Below, in pieces: positions 35,270 through 47,150 of a DNA stretch of 64,000 bases. The notes beneath the pieces were generated by a model. The model was not told the origin of the DNA and did no database searches. It was given only the letters and a program-made list of their open reading frames with translations. Location of the stretch: the NCBI RefSeq assembly GCF_964204645.1, contig NC_134026.1, forward strand, positions 15,826,650 through 15,890,649. The letters are read 5' to 3'. Position 1 is the stretch's first letter; the number at the start of each line of letters is the position of its first letter. Both the position numbers and the translations under genes were made by a program. This DNA comes from Tubulanus polymorphus. Lineage: Eukaryota; Nemertea; Palaeonemertea; Tubulaniformes; Tubulanidae.

Positions 35270-36329
35270 TACCGTGAAAACTCAGCATTTGGCATAAAAT
35301 GGATTTTTGTATATCTCAGAATGTATGCTCTTCTAAAAGGTAGCCTATTAGGAAAAAAGTTACCCGGAAAAATGTCCTAATCTAATATGTCCTAAAAGGT
35401 GTTTCAACTATTATTTTGTAAATTATCCAACTATTATCACTAACTGGGTAAGTTAGTTGAATTCACATAGAGATATTTCAGAAGGGACAGATTTTAAATG
35501 GTTGTAGGTAAAAATTCCCTAGGTAAAATCCTCGAATGTTGGAAAAAATGGCCACGGAATAAAAGGCCAAGCGCAGCAAAATTTATGAGAACTACTGACG
35601 ATGTAAATAAACATTAAGCTTTCAATTTGATGACATCACCTATTTTTCATGGGGCTAAAAACAATTAAAATCGGTATAATGAGTTCAGGTATTGTAGGTA
35701 AAAATGTAAAATGTAAAAAAGCCACCAAATTATGCAACATGGGAAAAAATGCCACCGGTAAAAAATCCCACTTTTTGAAAAGTAGGAAAAAATGTCACCA
35801 GGAAAAAATTATTTACATACATAGATTTAAGTTGACTGTAATTATCTGAAGTTTATCCATCAATGTCATAGTCTCACGCCTCTCTAGATATTCAGTACAG
35901 ATGCTATTATTCGTCAATAAGCAAAAGTCCTGAATAGCCCTTAAGTACATGGCATGTGAGTTATCTGTACTAGACACACGATGGCTTCAAATTGTCCGTC
36001 TCTACTGAAACTGTGTTTCATCACACCAGGGGGTGTTTTATTTTCATGTATACTGATTTATAAATGATATCAAATGGATCTAATGAACCATAAGATACTA
36101 TGAACGTTTTATGATACTATGAACGTTTTATCCCTCCCCCTGGCAGAAAGCCGTCATCCATGGCTTGAGAGATAACTAAATCAACTAAACCACCTATCAT
36201 ATAGATCGCGCACTTCAATCATAGTTGATATGGGTAGTTTATTCGTATCAATTACGAATTATCTGTTATCCGTATATCACTTAATCCGTACTTAAAAGCT
36301 CAGTCCCTAGTGATACGGATTAACCGATG
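35270..36329. other. Repeat-derived text, no gene
   Basis: Contains diverged pieces of the preceding element (GTAGGTAAAAATTCCCTAGG at 35505 and GTAGGTAAAAATGTAAAATG near 35693) and a 20-bp direct repeat GATACTATGAACGTTTTA at about 36094-36131. Confidence 0.5.
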
Positions 36330-37345
36330 TTGACTGTATACAACGCCCCCTGGTGACCATATGCAAAACCCGATGACTTTGAAACTAATCATAATCATAG
36401 AGCATGCCATGAGTTACAACTTATCAATTGATCATGGTAACAAAATATGCTTAGGTGCCAATATAATAAGGGAATACTGTGTGTTATTGTATTTATTGTT
36501 CAACGTCCCCTGGTGGCCATATACAAAAATCAATGACCTTGAATCTCACAATAATAGACCATGTCATGAGCTAGGACTTTCCAATTGATTGTGGTAACAA
36601 AATATGCATAGGTACGAATGTAATATGGAAATACTAAGTTATTGAATTGTTCAACGCCCCATGGTGGCCATTTACAAAACCAATGACCTTGAAACTCACC
36701 ACAATCATTGAACATGTTTGCAGCTAGGATTTTGTAATTTATTGCGGTAACAAACTATGCCTAGTTACCAATATAATATGGAAATACTAAGTTATTCTAG
36801 TTATTCAATGCCCCCTGGTGACCACATGCAAAGCCCAATAGCCGCGAAACTTACATAATTCATAGAACATGTTATGAGCTACTACTTTGCAATTGATCAT
36901 GGTAACAAAATATGTCTAGGTACCAATGTGATAAGGAAATACTAAGCTATTCTACTTTTCAACGCCCCCTGGTGACTATATGGAATAACTAATGACCTTG
37001 AAACTCACTACAATCTTAGAACACGTTATGAGCTACAACTTTCCAATTGATTGTGGTAACAAAATATGCTTTGGTATCAATATAATGTGGACACTTTTTT
37101 CCACCTACGAATGAGTACTGATGACACCAAGATGGCCGCCAATTGCGTCATAATTGGCAGATCAAAAATACCTGTCTCAGGTATAAAAGATCTCTTCTCA
37201 AAGAATACCCATCACAAATTGCAATGAAAAATGGCAAACCATTAGGAAGTTACAGGACTCGGAATTCAGGCCAACATTTTTGGGCACAAAAAATGTCACA
37301 GGACGGCCATCTTAAGTCCGATCGACCCAATTTCAAAGTGTTCTA
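36330..37345 (+). repeat. Dispersed repeat family R, long copy with five inner units
   Basis: Inner units with AACAAAATATGC(T/A)(T/A)AGGT at about 36437, 36597, 36747, 36903 and 37065 (period 150-162 bp). Each holds CAACGCCCCCTGGTGGCCA and ATGAGCTACAACTTTCCAAT. The unique arm follows: GAGTACTGATGACACCAAGA, AATTGCAATGAAAAATGGC, then ACGGCCATCTTAAGTCCGAT. Compared with 13116-13510 and 15840-16610 the number of inner units varies while the arms stay constant. Confidence 0.85.
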
Positions 37346-38127
37346 ACAAAATGGTACTGTAGTGTTGCGTATATTACCACAAAAACTACGATATAGCGAT
37401 CCTGAAATTTGATTGAAGACAAACTAATGAATATGTAGTTGATATCTTTATTTAACGAGAGCATGAGCAGGAATGACCAAGCCAGGCCTGAGCTGGACCC
37501 CAAACAAGCTCGGGGTCGGGGGCACAAATCATTGGTTGATTAGCCATCAGACTCACAAATCTGACAGCTGACCTAGGTAAATAACACTAAACAAACAGGG
37601 AGCGAGGGGTTTAATTATTGATTGTCTTCAAAGTTAGGCTTGGTTAATCTTTAGATTTTAGAGACGAACGGCATGTAAACATCCTGACACTAAACCCATA
37701 ACAAAGGCGTGTCTGCTATATTGCATAAAGATATTAATAGAAATCGGAATAAAACTATATTTGGAGACTAAAAAAATGAATTTGATTTGTGAATGAATAT
37801 GATATTTGTAATCTTTAGATTTTGCAGAATATTTCTATATCCATTGTGACACTATTTCGATAAAGATGAATTTTGAAAACAAGCAGAACACTATAGTACT
37901 TATGATATCAGTATTTATGTGACTGGAGAGTTATGCGACCTAAAAAATTATGTGACTTAGTACGATGGTACAAATAACATCATGTTTAAACATGTGACAA
38001 TTTCATTTAATGCTGAATACAAATTGGAAAAGCCTAAAATGTACTAAGAACAGCTACAAGATTAAAGTATTTGGATAACGAGTCATCCAACCGAAAAGTG
38101 CAGCGGAAAATTCAAATTGCTCCTCAA
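37346..38127. other. No gene seen
   Basis: The minus-strand frame 37527-37333 is unassigned. No repeat structure. Confidence 0.4.
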
Positions 38128-38129
38128 TA

Positions 38130-38231
38130 CAGTAAAACCTCCCTCAGTGAACACCTTAGTTAATGAACATAATTTTCCCAGTCCCAAAATCCATAGTCAA
38201 CACTTGGGGGCCCACTGTAGAGGTTTTCCTG
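38130..38231. mobile_element. 102-bp pogo/Tigger-like MITE
   Basis: Ends TA-CAGTAAAACCTC and GAGGTTTTCCTG-TA, with TA on both sides. A cousin lies at 47151-47251 and a longer relative at 52956-53472. The CAG...CTG ends with a TA duplication are typical of the pogo branch of Tc1/mariner. Confidence 0.7.
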
Positions 38232-38363
38232 TATCTCCTTTTACAATGACAGGGAAATCAGACAGTGTGCGCGCAAGTTTGAATTAAAACATCCACCAGA
38301 CCATTGAGAAAGAAATTATGTGTACATTGATTGATTGATTTTATTTTCATAGAACATAGTTTA

Positions 38364-38583
38364 GGCTAAAAAAAATTGATACCTTGTTTCTCCGCTCTAC
38401 TGAGCTTAAATGTTGACCCGGCCGGCCGCCTATCTACGCTATACATTACTTTTTTTTAAATCGTGATCAATTTTACCATAACAGACCCGGCCGCTATAGA
38501 AATGAACTGTTTATAAATTTTATCATATTTTACAAAAATGACCCGGCCGCTGCGGAGAAACAAGGTATCATTTTTGTTTAGCC
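38364..38583. mobile_element. 220-bp MITE, Harbinger-like ends, TTA duplication
   Basis: The left end GGCTAAAAAAAATTGATACC and the reversed right end GGCTAAACAAAAATGATACC extend through CTTGTTTCTCCGC. TTA flanks both sides. Inner GACCCGGCCG motifs occur in several orientations. A second copy lies at 49430-49605, and one end survives at about 33555-33590. Confidence 0.85.
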
Positions 38584-38616
38584 TTAGTATAATAATTTAT
38601 CTTACAAAATACCACT

Positions 38617-38743
38617 ATGAACTATGAAGGACTCGTCCAGAGCCTGAAGGCTGTAGCTCTGAACAGAGTGGACGAGCCCCGTGACTATGAAATGGATGAT
38701 GATGACAAAGATACAAATGTCAATATTATAAGGTTTATCTATG
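38617..38743 (+). CDS. Candidate first coding exon of the DUF4806-type gene
   Basis: ATG at 38617 opens a frame of 42 codons that includes EPRDYEMDDDDKDTN and then reaches a strong donor (GTAAGC) in phase 1. The first identified downstream exon (49341) has a phase-1 acceptor and also encodes an acidic Asp/Ser stretch, so a join is possible across a 10.6-kb intron holding the LINE, the 44-kb element and the antisense gene. The alternative is an unrelated small exon, or chance. I do not recognise the peptide itself. Confidence 0.4.
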
Positions 38744-38854
38744 GTAAGCTATTTTCAAAACAACATACAACATACAATGGTAATTATACTACAATAACTA
38801 TTATATAACATAAACATACCATGATAGAATATTTTAGGGGGACGGGATGAATAT

Positions 38855-41800
38855 TCAATATCTATTGATGAGCTGTTTTTTGTAGAGCCTGGTGAATGAA
38901 TGAATTGATGGAGATTTTCTGATTGTGTTATCGATTGTTTGCCAAATGACTGGAACTTTGTTAAGAAACGATTTATTGAACATATTCGTTTTGTGACGGG
39001 CAGATTGTGGATAATTTCTTGATCTTGTGTTATGTGTGTGGTTTACTTGGTTATGTTGGAACAATGCTCTTATCGGGGTGGGCAATTTTCCTTCGAAGTA
39101 TTTGTAGCCAATTTTTGCGAGGTCTAAATTTATTATGTCTTCAAATTTTAGGATATCATATTTTCTAAATAAGTGTGATGTGGGGGCATTATAGCGGCTG
39201 TTATCGATATATCTGATTGCCCTTTTCTGCAATTTGAAAATGGTGTCTATTTGCTTTTTTGAGAGAAGAGTGCCCCACGATGTCACTGCATAAGATAAAT
39301 GTGTATGTATATAGCCATAATACAGCATTTCTTACTCCAAGAAGGTATACATTTTTTTATTCTTCTTAATAAATACAAGTTTCTATTGATTTTTGAACAG
39401 ATTTGTTTGAATTATTGTTCACAAGATAGATTTTCATCAATAAGTACTCCTAAAAATGTACACTGTTTTACTGATCTTATTTTCTCAATACCAAATATGA
39501 GATCTATATCCGTTTGGAAACTTTTACTTCTGGGCCTAAAAATCATGTAATTAGTTTTCTTGAAATTGACTGTTAATTTGTTAGCATGGAACCAATCGAT
39601 CAGTGCAGATAGGTCATCTTTCATAAGATCTAAAATAGTGTTAAGATTCTTTCCGGTAATATATATGCTAGTGTCGTCTGCGAATGATATACTTTTACAG
39701 GATTTTAAAACTTGATGGGCATCGTTAACATATATAAGAAAAAGCAGTGGTCCGAGTATAGAGCCTTGAGGAATTCCGTATTCGACTTTAGTTAGATTTG
39801 ATTTGATTCCGTTGACCTTAACATACATTCTCCTTTCACTGAGGTAACTTTTCAACCATTGCAATGGAATTCCTCTTATTCCATACTTATCTAATTTGTA
39901 TATCAACGTTGGGATATCGAGCGAGTCAAACGCTTTAGACAGATCAAGGAAGACTCCAATTGTGTTATTACCATTGTCGAAGCTACTAATTATATTTCCG
40001 GTTAATTCAAGTATTGCTTGCGCAGTTGAATGATTTTCTCTGTACCCATATTGGCTGCTGTAGAGTAAGTTGTTCGTAATAAAAAAGTTATACAGCCTGT
40101 TGTGAACTATTTTTTCTAGTATTTTAGATATTACGGGTAAAAGTGAGATAGGCCTGTAGTTAGTTGCTTGGGATTTATCATCACCTTTGTGGATAGGAAT
40201 AACTTATGCAATTTTCATTAATTTGGGTACTACGCCATCTCTTAATGAATTGTTAAATATTGTACATAACGGATCACATATAGTATAAATTACTTGTTTT
40301 AGGAGATTATTGCTAATGTTATCGAAACCAGTACTACTTTTATTTGGAAATGATTTCACTAAAGAAATGATCTCATTAGTGTCAGTGGGTCTAAAGAAAA
40401 TGTTAATATTGTTATGGATATTGAGGTATTCTTGAAATGAATGCTTAGAAGTTGGGACTTTAGTGGCATACTCTTTTCCTATATTACTAAAAAACAAAGA
40501 CAGTGAGTCACTAATTTTTTTGTGGTCTTTTTCAATTTTTTAGATTTTCAATAGTATATGATTTGTCATTATGTTTGCCTATGGTGGTCTGTAGTAAATC
40601 CCATAACTTTCTACTGTTATTTCTAAAACTAAGTATCTTATTCGCATAATAACTATGCTTTGCTCTTCTTCTTAAATAATTCAACTGATTTCGATAATTA
40701 AGATATCTTACGTATTTTGGATCACTTTTTGGAGCACCAAGTACCTTACGATATAAACGATCACACTTTTTTGACGATGTTAGTAGACCATGTGTCATCC
40801 ATGGTTCGTCTATCTTTATATGCCCAATTTTCCTTTCAGTCGGGGTGCATGTCTATCTAAAGATTGAGTGAGCTTTTCAATTAAAAAGCTAAACCCATCA
40901 TCGCTGTTCATGTTTTCAATTACAGCCCAATCAATTTCAGAGAGTTCATTATTAATATTGGTTAAGTTGCTTCGATTGAATCTTCGAAATAATTTAGTTT
41001 CCTTTGTTTTCATTTTGTAGTTCCTATCTTTGATTGATATATAACAGGGCAGATGGTCTGATAGGTCAGTTGTGATAATGCATGATCTATAATGGTCAGT
41101 TAATTTTGAGCTTATATATATATATTATCAATGAGGGTGGCTGTATTATGTGTGATTCTAGTTGGACGTAGTATTGTTGGTATTACTTCATAGGAGAGAT
41201 TCAAATCAAGAAATCTAGCAGTTTCTGTGGGTTTCAGATTTGATGAGGTCCTAGTTTTGGTCCATCCCAATGATTATATCTTTTCTTTCATGATTTATTT
41301 TTTCTAGTATGCCTTGATAATCTAACAAAAAATCAGATTCGCTAGTTCCCGGTATTCTATATAGCTCTCCAACAATAATATTTCTAGCGTTTTTCCCGGT
41401 TTTCGAAATTATTTCTATAAAACAGGTTTTCGAATTTACCCTCTTTAAATACGCTTATGTCATTTCTGATCTTATAGGAAAGTCGCTTGCTTGCATAAAT
41501 CGCCACCCCACCTTTCATTGAGTTAATTCTGTGTTTTTCTATTAAGTTATAGCCTGGAATTTCACAAAGGTTACGGTTAATATCAGTAATAAAAGTTTCA
41601 CATAATAAAATTAAGTCTAAAGCAGACTTCCTATTGTCGAATTTTGTTATCAAAGTTTTAAGTTCATCTAGTTTACTAGGAATGCTGTGTATATTCAAAT
41701 GAAGAATGTTTAATTTCGATTGACAATCACGATAATCCAGTTCATTAATTTCAACATAAGGAGAGTCATTGTTGGCTATTGGTTGATCGCCGAATACATT

Positions 41801-41869
41801 TAATAATAGATTGGGATTGTTTCTTATGTTTTTAATGCGGCTCTCTGGGTCTGTATTACCTAAACACAT
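38855..41869 (-). pseudogene. LINE ORF2: endonuclease and reverse transcriptase, multiply broken
   Basis: The APE-type endonuclease is recognised by LNILHLNIHSIPSKLDEL (about 41715-41665), LILLCETF, GGVAIYASKR and the catalytic SDHLP near 41045. The reverse transcriptase shows YRPISLLPV (about 40155), VFLDLSKAFDSLD with the first catalytic Asp (39955-39915), GIPQGSILGPLLFLIYVND (about 39775-39720) and the SFADDTSIY active-site pair (about 39685). The C-terminal arm has LQKRAIRYI and FNKSFLNKVPVIW. Visible lesions are frame changes near 41415, 41245, 40845, 40533 and 39320, an in-frame TAA at 40204-40206 and a stop near 39412. Despite these, every catalytic motif is preserved, so decay is recent to moderate. 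It would have driven target-primed reverse transcription. Confidence 0.93.
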
Positions 41870-42273
41870 TCAAAAATAGAACTTTAGCTAAGATCCCCAG
41901 GTACCAATATAATTCATATTCATGTACAGAACAAGTTGTAATATTGCTTGTATTGAGTTTAATTGACCTTTCATATGAGTTGAGAATAGATGATATATAG
42001 CGAAAGCATTTAGCAAAAAAATAATAATTTAGTCTGGTTACCCAGAAAAGCATTTTGGTTATTATTTAAACCAAACTTATACTCTATATTAGGATTGGTA
42101 ATTTGATATGTACATATCAATAATTTGGTAATTCAGAAAGTTTGACCAAATATTTGAATTATTGGTAAGATCCATTTAGAGATACCTGTATTGCTAACAA
42201 TGTGTAACGCATAAACGAATGAAGAAAGGAAAAAAGTTAGTTATTCACAATTAGCTAATTACCGGTACTGCTA

Positions 42274-42938
42274 TTACTTCGGCAGTGGTTTGAAAATGTT
42301 AATTCTTTTTTTCTCACCATTCTCAGTGCAACCGAATACTTCTCCATTGATTGTCCACACTTTGTTATATAGTCTCGAGTTAACCGCGTGATTAACTAGT
42401 TTCGCAATTTCAGGGCAAAGATCTTCGCGTATAATCCCTGACTCTTATATGATTTCGTCGCGAATATTGATTATTTTTTATTGCTAGCGTTTTGCTCTCG
42501 GAGAGCTGGGCACGTAGTTCGCCGATTTCACTTTTTAGCGCGGATATATCTTCGGAATGTTGAGATTTAATTTCAGCGATTTCGGTTGTCTTCGTATTGT
42601 TCGATTGTTCAATATCGTATAATCTCTCTTCGGTTCTGTAGACAAGGTTGTCAATTTTCTTAGTATGGTTCTCTAATTTACGATCAATGGTATCTAGTAT
42701 TTCTGTTTTCATTCCAGCTAGTGAATCAATTTTTTTATTCATTTCTTCTATAGATTTTGTAAGCTTCATTATGCCCTCTTCAACGGACATTTCAGAATCC
42801 ACCATCGAACTTCTTTCCTTCCTTTTTTTATTTGGTGGGCCTTGTTAACGACCCTCTTTAGTTTTACGTTTCTGAGTAGTCTTCAGAATCCGATTGCTCT
42901 GAGTCGCTTATGTTTATATTTTCGCCGCCCCCTGCCAT
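42274..42938 (-). pseudogene. LINE ORF1 (coiled-coil RNA-binding protein type), broken
   Basis: Begins MAGGGENINISDSEQSDSED, continues with a long heptad-rich coiled coil (region around EEMNKKIDSL through EIGELRAQLSES) and then the hallmark NNQYSRRNHIRV. After a frame change near 42440 it ends with a basic tail finishing at TAA 42276-42274. Other lesions are a frame change near 42875 and a stop just before QGPPNKK. ORF1 proteins of this layout bind element RNA. Length about 220 codons if the frames are followed. Confidence 0.85.
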
Positions 42939-42960
42939 ATCTGTTGAACTCTTTGTTTAC

Positions 42961-43282
42961 TGACAACTGAGTGAGCTTTTGACAGTTGACACTGAACTGA
43001 TCGCTGATCACTGCTATATTATACTGAATATCAAACGAGATTTCACCGAATATTCCTTCATTTACCGTTTTAAAATCACATTTAAGGCTTCAAACTTTCA
43101 GGAAATGTCAGCTAAACATATATCAATTTCCAGTTTCTGCATTCAACATTGAGTATCGTACATATCAGCCCCAATCCTAATATTTCCAGGAGCGCTTTCG
43201 ACGTACCAGCCTGTCGTCGGCCATATTCTCGATCTGTTGTCATGTACATGTATTTGAAAATATTAATTTGACATATATACAT
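42961..43282. other. Upstream flank of the LINE
   Basis: No coding frame. It may include the LINE 5' UTR, but the left boundary is not resolvable. Confidence 0.4.
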
Positions 43283-43503
43283 ACCACACTGACCGGGTGC
43301 GCAGGTACATGCGCAGGTTTACCACATGAAAACTTGCGGCACCAATCAGATTGCTCGTTGTATAATCGCTGAGACAAAATTCAGAGAATAACTTTATGGG
43401 AAAACCCAAGTTAAAATAAAACGGGATTTCTGATTGGCTAATAATGACATCATCTAAGCTGCGCATGTACCTGCGCACTTGGTCTAGTGTGGCAGGGTTT
43501 TGT
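43283..43503. mobile_element. About 220-bp MITE with CACACT ends
   Basis: CCACACTGACCGGGTGCGCA, then GGTACATGCGCAG, at the left is inverted at the right (CTGCGCATGTACCTGCGCAC, then TTGGTCTAGTGTGG). A fragment with the same end (CCACACTAGACCGGGTGCGCA) lies near 33740. No target duplication seen. Confidence 0.75.
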
Positions 43504-44222
43504 ACCGTGTACTTCAAACTCACACATTCATCAACTAATAACAAGTAGTAAGTAAAAGTGAAGTAAAGCTCACTAAATACAACTGATTCACTAACACATT
43601 CTTTGGTGTTGTTTTTTGACGCCTTATAAAACGTTACCATTATGAAACCTAAACAATGTTAACCATTCAGCATCATTTTACAAACGACAGCCGTAAATCG
43701 ATGTGCAAAACGTCACAGGTCTATGTGTACACAAACAAGCTATTTGGCAAAATATTATCGACATAGATGTAGAATGGCTTCCTGTGATTATATAATGACC
43801 TATATTTGAACGTCGAAATGTTATATTGCATTGAATATCATTAGAAGACGTATTGTAATTGTAAAGGATGTATGATTATATCAGAAGCGGCAGGCATAAA
43901 TCGAAATGATAAGTAAATCGGATTATTCGGTTAAATGGCGGATGTATACACGATGCGGAAGTCTGATTTTAAAGTGAGCAAAGACCCTGACGTGGGAATG
44001 CCAGTGGAAGGACGAAGCTATCATTTCATCAGCGGCTACAAGCGGTCAATATGAAAATGTGTAAACATATAATTTCAATATTCAAATGTTTTAGAAAATA
44101 TATTCGATATTAGGAGTTTGCAGGTTTCGTGAGATCAGCAATTTATAATAGCATAGCTGTCATATACGGCTCCGCGTCCTCTGATGGCATGTATATTAGG
44201 TGACAATTCAATTCTTTATTGA
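43504..44222. other. No gene seen
   Basis: Low-information AT-rich text; no repeats recognised. Confidence 0.4.
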
Positions 44223-47145
44223 TCCTTATTACATTGAAATTCCGGGTTAAAATTCCCAAATTCAATAAATACAAATTTTAAAATAAGAAAATACAACATA
44301 CATGACACACGGGTAATTCATACAGGACAACATAAGCATGTTATTTTAAATGACAATGTCTACTTCAACCCAGACTCAAGACTCTAGGATATCGAGTGAC
44401 AACCAAACCCGTGGCCCGGGACCGGGCCGGCCGGTTCCTGAACTTCGCTGAAAAAGCTGAATCACTGAAACGCTGAAATAAAAACGCTGAAATTTCAGGG
44501 AATTTCCGAAAAACGCCGAAATTTCAGGGAATTCCCGAAAAACGCTGAAATCGTGCTAGGTACCAACAATACACGTTTTGAAATATTTTCCGGGCCGGTG
44601 TCCGCTGCCGAGTCCTGAACCGTGTTTTAGTCTCTACCTTCGGTTACAGAGACATGCATGGACAGTATGTGTGGAGTATACTTCTAGAGGGCTACTTGTT
44701 GGACAAATTAATTCGCTTGAAATCCGGATTTTTAATGCATACAGGCAGCATAATGAGGAAAACCCATTCACAAACCGTGCAAGCCAACTTAACACTATGC
44801 TCAATATTCCCTGCAAGACGCAAAATAACGTTCATGTATAAAACATGGAGCAACTTTTCTTTTGTCAACACGTTGATGGGCGACGGACTATGTCACTATG
44901 GTATTCTCTGAAGGAGGTAAATTAAATTTGACAGCTAGTTATATAAATGATGCAGCTTTAGAATTGGACAAAAGGGATCTAACTAAATTTCTTTTTAATT
45001 CACTGTGGAATGGAATGGAATGGATTGACGCCAATGGCATGCAGTAGGCCCCTACGTATGGGTCATACTGATTAGCGTCAACCAATTAATCTAAATCGGG
45101 CTAACCATTCAACAACTGTGAATAATTTGCTGTGGCGTGATAATAATTAGTTTTTTTGAAGAAATGACATACCAACTGTTAGAAAAATGTACCGATTCTT
45201 ATTTTTAGACTACTACTGAATCTATAAAAGGAGGAGTCATAGACAAAGTTGATTTGCTTAGCTGGTGACACTTCTTGTCAAGTAGGCTACATCATCTCAA
45301 GTACTGGGTGTTTTGTAAGTTTAATTTCAGTATTTATTTACTAAGTGCTGTTCTCTCGGACCTCAGTGCTTTCAAACTAGGCCCACCCCATAGGCTATAT
45401 AGTCCAGGGTGCATTAGCCACTATTCTTTTATATCCGACTAAAATGCACCTTTTTCTATTTTTAGATTCAGGCTTAGAATGTGCAAATTTTTTGAGATAC
45501 TGAGAAATCAGATGGCACCAGTAAACTTCAACTGCGAAATTTGCAGCAGGATAGCTGAACGACACAATTTTTAAAAATAAAATGGCTATTCGAATGCTAT
45601 TTCAATGATAACTTGATTCAACCAGAGAGAAATAAGTCAATTGCGGATGTACAGTACACCCACTTTTCTTCCCTGTTTCCTGGTACCAAATTTTTAGTCT
45701 TAAGCTAAGCGATATTCTAAGGTATACTAGTGGATTTCATTAGAATATGAAGCAATGGAACCAGAATTCTAGCCAGAGTTAAGCGAACTATTGATTCTGA
45801 TATAATGTAAGAACTGATTTCCTTTGTATACTCTTGCAGAATGTGTTGTTTTATTTCAAGCTGTTAAATAATATAGTTAGACAAATGTCCAATTATTGGA
45901 TCTTTCTTGTTGACTCGTTTAATTTTGTGAGTTAAGAGTTCCAGTCAATCCACAATGTGCAGTGCCTAGCCTTCATCTACACTAAAGCCAAGCCTGTGTA
46001 TGGGAAAAAAATATCGTTCGACTCCTATAGGCCAGACACATCAAAGCATGCAATACATTGCAGATAGTAGTCTCCGGCAAGTCGAAAGAGAAAGTAACCC
46101 AGGTTTTACCCCGTACCCTACCCGGGAACAAAGACACTTAAAGATTCCTTCCTCCTTGTAGAAATTGTAGCAATATGGCACCCAATTGTAGCAATGCTAA
46201 GTACAGTATACTATGACGGTTGAACCTTTATTAACGAATTTCAATGACACCGAAAATAGAATCAAAATAATCATTAGTTCCATGCTAGCACTTAATTCGG
46301 GTTATCAGGTTCAGCCTAACTGTACTTTCATTCAGCTACTACTTGTATGAGACTTGGCAATGATAAGTTGCAAGAAATCACCAAACATAAGAAAAAATAT
46401 TGTGAATTAATATTACTGTGATTAAGAATTTATTCAAATGAAGTGATAACTTCATTGTTAGATCGTACCGGTATATGCACATAAAACTATGGCAAAAAAC
46501 ACATCTAACAATCCACGCAATCCGCAATCGATCAAGTCGATCATGACGACGACCTTAAGGCATGTCTCTGTAACCGAAGGTAGAGCATAAAACACGGTTC
46601 AGGACTCGTCAGCGGACACCGGCCCGGAAAAAATTTCAAAACGTGTATTGTCGGTACCTAGCACGATTTCAGCGTTTTTCAGGGGAATTCCCTGAAATTT
46701 CGGCGTTTTCCGGAAATTCCCTGAAATTTCAGCGTTTTTATTTCAGCGTTTCAGCTTTTCAGTGTTTCAGCTTTTTCAACGAAGTTCAGGAACCGCCGGG
46801 CCGGCTGGCTAGGCCACACGATATGCTCGAAGTCATGATGAAGCAGACATCAGAAGAGCTCTTTCTTCAACCATGGAGGCAATGAAGTTGCAGACCAGCT
46901 TAGAGGCATAAGTAAATGAAGTCGGTCGCAAGTTCGCGATCAATTATTGAGAATTTTCAATAAAAGAAATTAAACCACTACTAGAGTCGAATACCTGTAT
47001 CATCTACCCAATCGCCAAATCTCATCATTCCCCAAATTTCTTAAAACTGCTATTTCAAATTTGCAATTCCACATTAGCTTATCCTAGAAATTCTACATTT
47101 TTTTCGCAGGCGTCAAATAATTTTTTTAAATTTATTTTCTTGTTG
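44223..47145 (+). repeat. Dispersed repeat S, interrupted copy
   Basis: The parts 44290-44431 and 46796-47145, read together across the 2.4-kb insertion, match 61072-61500 on its minus strand. Shared text includes TCTACTTCAACCCAGACTCAAG, GCCACACGATATGCTC, ATGATGAAGCAGACATCAGA, GAGGCAATGAAGTTGCAGAC and TTTTTTCGCAGGCGTCAAAT. The right part has residual coding character (an ALSSTMEAMKLQTSLEA-like helix in one frame), so it may derive from a retroelement ORF. Confidence 0.8.
44433..46795. mobile_element. 2.36-kb long-TIR element with 9-bp GC-rich duplication
   Basis: TIRs of about 225 bp start CGGTTCCTGAACTTCG and carry repeated CGCTGAAATTTCAGGGAATT units, then GTGCTAGGTACC, ACACGTTTTGAAAT and CCGGGCCGGTGTCCGCTG, ending near ACAGAGACATGC (44433-44658 and 46557-46795). 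The nonamer CCGGGCCGG stands at 44423-44431 (one extra C before the TIR) and 46796-46804. The interior of 1.9 kb has no recognisable transposase; the open frames at 44578-44911 are unassigned. The uninterrupted target exists at about 61385-61430. The long TIRs with a 9-bp duplication suggest a non-autonomous Mutator-like element. Confidence 0.88.
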
Positions 47146-47150
47146 TATTA

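Larger units (their letters stand above)
38855..42960 (-). mobile_element. Two-ORF LINE (non-LTR retrotransposon), decayed, near full length
   Basis: From right to left on the minus strand: a short 5' region, ORF1 (42938-42274), a spacer of about 400 bp, then ORF2 with endonuclease and reverse transcriptase down to 38855. The motifs place it in the CR1/Jockey-like group of APE-type LINEs; the exact clade is not determinable by eye. No clear target duplication was seen at the ends. Confidence 0.9.

Noticed and set aside
38628-38683. Hairpin ACTCGTCC...GGACGAG as a possible ribozyme or RNA gene
   Set aside because: The paired ends are short and the sequence reads better as a coding exon; no CUGANGA or GAAA core is present.
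39299-39550. + strand 83-residue frame
   Set aside because: Antisense to the LINE reverse transcriptase.
42648-42848. + strand 66-residue frame
   Set aside because: Antisense to the LINE ORF1 coiled coil.
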